Of a stretch of DNA of 64,000 bases, positions 61,705-64,000 are shown piece by piece. How positions within the stretch are numbered: the first letter of the stretch is position 1; the number at the start of each line of letters is the position of its first letter. The translations under genes were made by a program, and so were the position numbers. The notes under the pieces were generated by a model that was given only the letters and a program-made list of their open reading frames with translations, ran no database searches and had not been told where the DNA came from. This DNA comes from Voacanga thouarsii (taxonomy: Eukaryota > Streptophyta > Magnoliopsida > Gentianales > Apocynaceae): the NCBI GenBank assembly GCA_026120185.1, contig JANUWF010003369.1:186001-250000 (forward strand). The letters run 5' to 3'.

Positions 61705-62903
61705 ATATTAAGTTTTTACCATAGTTTCGGGATGTTAAAAAAAACATGGCCTGCAAAAGCCATTTTTGTTTGGCAGTGTGATGTAACCCTCTAAATAGGA
61801 TATAGGCCAGTTAATAGCACCACCTTACATCTTTTTCTTATTTCTTTTCCTTTCTTTTTTCCCTTGCTCCTACAATAGAACAGTCCCATGCAACAAGAGA
61901 GAATAATTTGTAACGAGACCGCATTCAGAATTGAACGTCCATTTTCTATTATTATTGTCTTTGGCAAAAAAATGCACCTCGTTACCGTTTATAATTTATT
62001 ATTCTACGAATATTCTTTAGATTTTTTTTATTTTTAATTAGCATGATATTTATTGATCCAACTACGTACCATTTGCCAAGAATATCTATTAATATGGTAC
62101 ATATAAATAACCTTGACTAGAAATTATTCTTATTGAGCAAAATTCATAATCACTTTATCAGAAGTTTTGACTGTACATATTTAATTATTTTTATTCGTAT
62201 ATTAGATGGATATGTCAAATACTTGATAAGGATTTGGTGAGACATGTAGACTTCGAATATATAGACATGAATAATTCTTTTAAGATCTTGAATAATTGGG
62301 AACGACAATGTTGATTAGTTGTGGTTCAAGTATTTTGCTTTGATACCTATGCAATTTATTTACTAGGAGTAACAATTTAGTTGAGTTCTATAAAATAAAG
62401 TCCTAAGCTAAGCTTAGAGAATACAAGAAGGAATGAAAATCCATAATAAGCTAATGAGTACACAAAGGATGTTATAAGGGCATAACACCCCACCCATTTT
62501 CACATTAAGAGGAGATGAACATGTATTCATTTAGCATTTCATATGATTATATTTGTTGAGGGCATAAATATGTGTCTTGCGCATTTAATTATTATTATTA
62601 TTATTATTTTTTTTAATCATTAGGTGTGCTTGAGAATTTTTGTGAATGATTTATGCATATTTGTATAAATACTTTGTGAATATGAGTAGTGATTCATTGT
62701 ATGTGGAAGATTGAAGTATTATTTATTAGAAATTATTATTTCAAATGCTTTGGAGAGAAAATATTTTTTGTAGGTGAAAACTCCAATTTATAGCTTTGAA
62801 GGGACTTATGAGTGTTTTCTATATAAACTAGACCCAATAATATAATAAGGACAAAATATTAAAGTTGGAATTTATCTTAGAAAATTAGATATCATATATA
62901 TAA
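61705..62903. other. Intergenic DNA, no gene recognised
   Basis: This is AT-rich sequence without convincing open frames, lying between the Copia 3' LTR and the CACTA terminus. Confidence 0.6.
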
Positions 62904-64000
62904 CACTACTAGAAAAATGTAATTTAATAACTAACTATTACCAACTGACCACGTCAGTCGGTACTTACCAACCGATTACCGACCGATTACCAACCGAAAT
63001 GAAAATTGGAAAAATTTAAAACTTTTCCAACCACTTATTTGGCGGGAAAATATATACCAAGCCGAATACCAACTGATAACTGATTATCAATCGATAACAA
63101 TCGGTTGGTAATATATTCAATTGGTAATCGGTAGATATTTTATTTTAAAAATTTTACTGACCGATTACTACACACATGGCGCCATGCTGGAAAATCCAGC
63201 CTTTCTTGCAGCCACTAGCAATCGAACCTGGGTCTCCATCGTGGAGGCGCAGTGTTCCAACCACTGTGCTATGTCATTGTTTGTTTAAATTGACATCATG
63301 TATTATATTTATTTATTTCTTGTAAAATATTACAATTATATGAAATACACTTTTAAAACTTGTAAATTTTTATTTAAATAAATAAATAAAAATATTTTTT
63401 TTTATCACTTTTGCTTTTTTAATTTTTTTAATTTTTAATTTGCTTCTATTTATCAGAGTATATAACTATTTTATACATATATTCCTAAATGATATAAATT
63501 TTATTTTTGAATTAATAATAAATGTAAGCAATTTTTTCATGCTTTTAGTTATACAACAAATTTCTTAGTTCTAAATTTTTTAATATAATAAATACTTTTG
63601 AATTTAGAGGACTCAGTTCATAATTTTTTAATTATGTAAATATTCATAACTAAATAGACATTAAAAAATTTATCAATTAGGTTTTTTAAATTTAACAATC
63701 AAAAAATTATATTATATTTGTACACATAATTTTAATAATAGGTATAATTGTTATTCTTTTTTATCATAATGTAAAAGTTGTTACTTTTATTTGTGTGACA
63801 ATATAAATATGTAGGCGTCATGTATATGTGTAGGATGTGTTTCTATCATATTTATATTTTTGTATCTACATGCACATATATAAATAGTAATTACTGTAAA
63901 TCATACAAAATTAAATAAGAACAATCTTTATTAATGCACATAAATTGTCAATATATTCGTAAATTTGATTCTTTTATTTTATATTCAAATTGATAAGCTT
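62904..64000 (+). mobile_element. Left end of a CACTA (En/Spm) DNA transposon, continues beyond the window
   Basis: The terminus CACTACTAGAAAAATG is the canonical CACTA end. It is followed by sub-terminal repeats in both orientations, such as ACCGATTACCGACCGATTACC (62978-62998) and TCGGTTGGTAAT (63102-63113), the usual transposase binding sites. No transposase reading frame is visible in the 1.1 kb present. The other end and the 3-bp duplication lie outside. Confidence 0.8.
63205..63280 (-). other. tRNA-like segment (pol III A and B boxes) inside the CACTA end
   Basis: On the minus strand TAGCACAGTGG (63261-63271) fits the A box and GGTTCGATTGC (63218-63228) fits the B box, 32 bases apart as in a tRNA. 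The arms do not fold into a clean tRNA by eye. It is more likely a tRNA relic or SINE head than a working tRNA. Confidence 0.5.

Overview
The window looks like repeat-rich nuclear DNA of a flowering plant, most likely a eudicot. The support is GT-AG introns in plant gene families (a chimeric extensin and an RWP-RK/RKD factor), high AT content, and Ty1/copia, Ty3/gypsy, hAT and CACTA transposons with plant-type termini. I cannot name the species. Only two host-type protein genes are recognisable; most of the rest is transposon sequence of different ages.

Layout. 1-1549: AT-rich, no gene seen. 1550-10742: old Copia element, minus strand, Angela-like gag and long LTRs. 10743-13088: no gene, one degenerate tandem repeat. 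13089-14662: non-autonomous hAT element with a perfect 8-bp target duplication and an exon-like insert. 15236-19370: two-exon minus-strand gene for an extensin / Ole e 1 / extensin cell-wall protein, with a TATA box at 19515. 20816-26133: Copia element with perfect 5-bp target duplication and near-identical LTRs, whose protease-integrase interior is replaced by a four-exon, opposite-strand RKD gene. 26901-32336: same-family Copia, older, still with gag-integrase-RT order, so it serves as the reference for what was replaced. 32337-38260: no gene recognised; contains a 744-bp near-perfect inverted repeat at 34740-35483. 38260-42857: 5' part of a Ty3/gypsy Athila-type element (PBS, broken gag, second ORF). 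42858-46439: no gene, one 190-bp duplication. 46440-48600: short gag-only Copia (TR-GAG-like) with perfect target duplication. 48688-49014: compound microsatellite. About 49093-58282: second Angela-like Copia with a deleted RNase H. 58283-61704: plus-strand 3' half of a Copia related to the two at 20.8-32.3 kb, cut off at the right LTR of the preceding element. 62904-64000: left end of a CACTA element running out of the window, with a tRNA-like segment.

The most notable observation is the RKD gene inside the Copia element at 20816-26133. The inserted block (about 1.66 kb) replaces a block of almost equal size (about 1.69 kb) in the sister element, it lies antisense to the element, and it keeps its three introns. 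The gene retains a full RWP-RK domain but has a one-base frameshift just after it. RKD factors act in egg-cell identity and, in citrus, in nucellar embryony, so a mobile, LTR-flanked copy deserves checking. The two host-type genes show no sign of working together; the organisation of the window is dominated by transposons.
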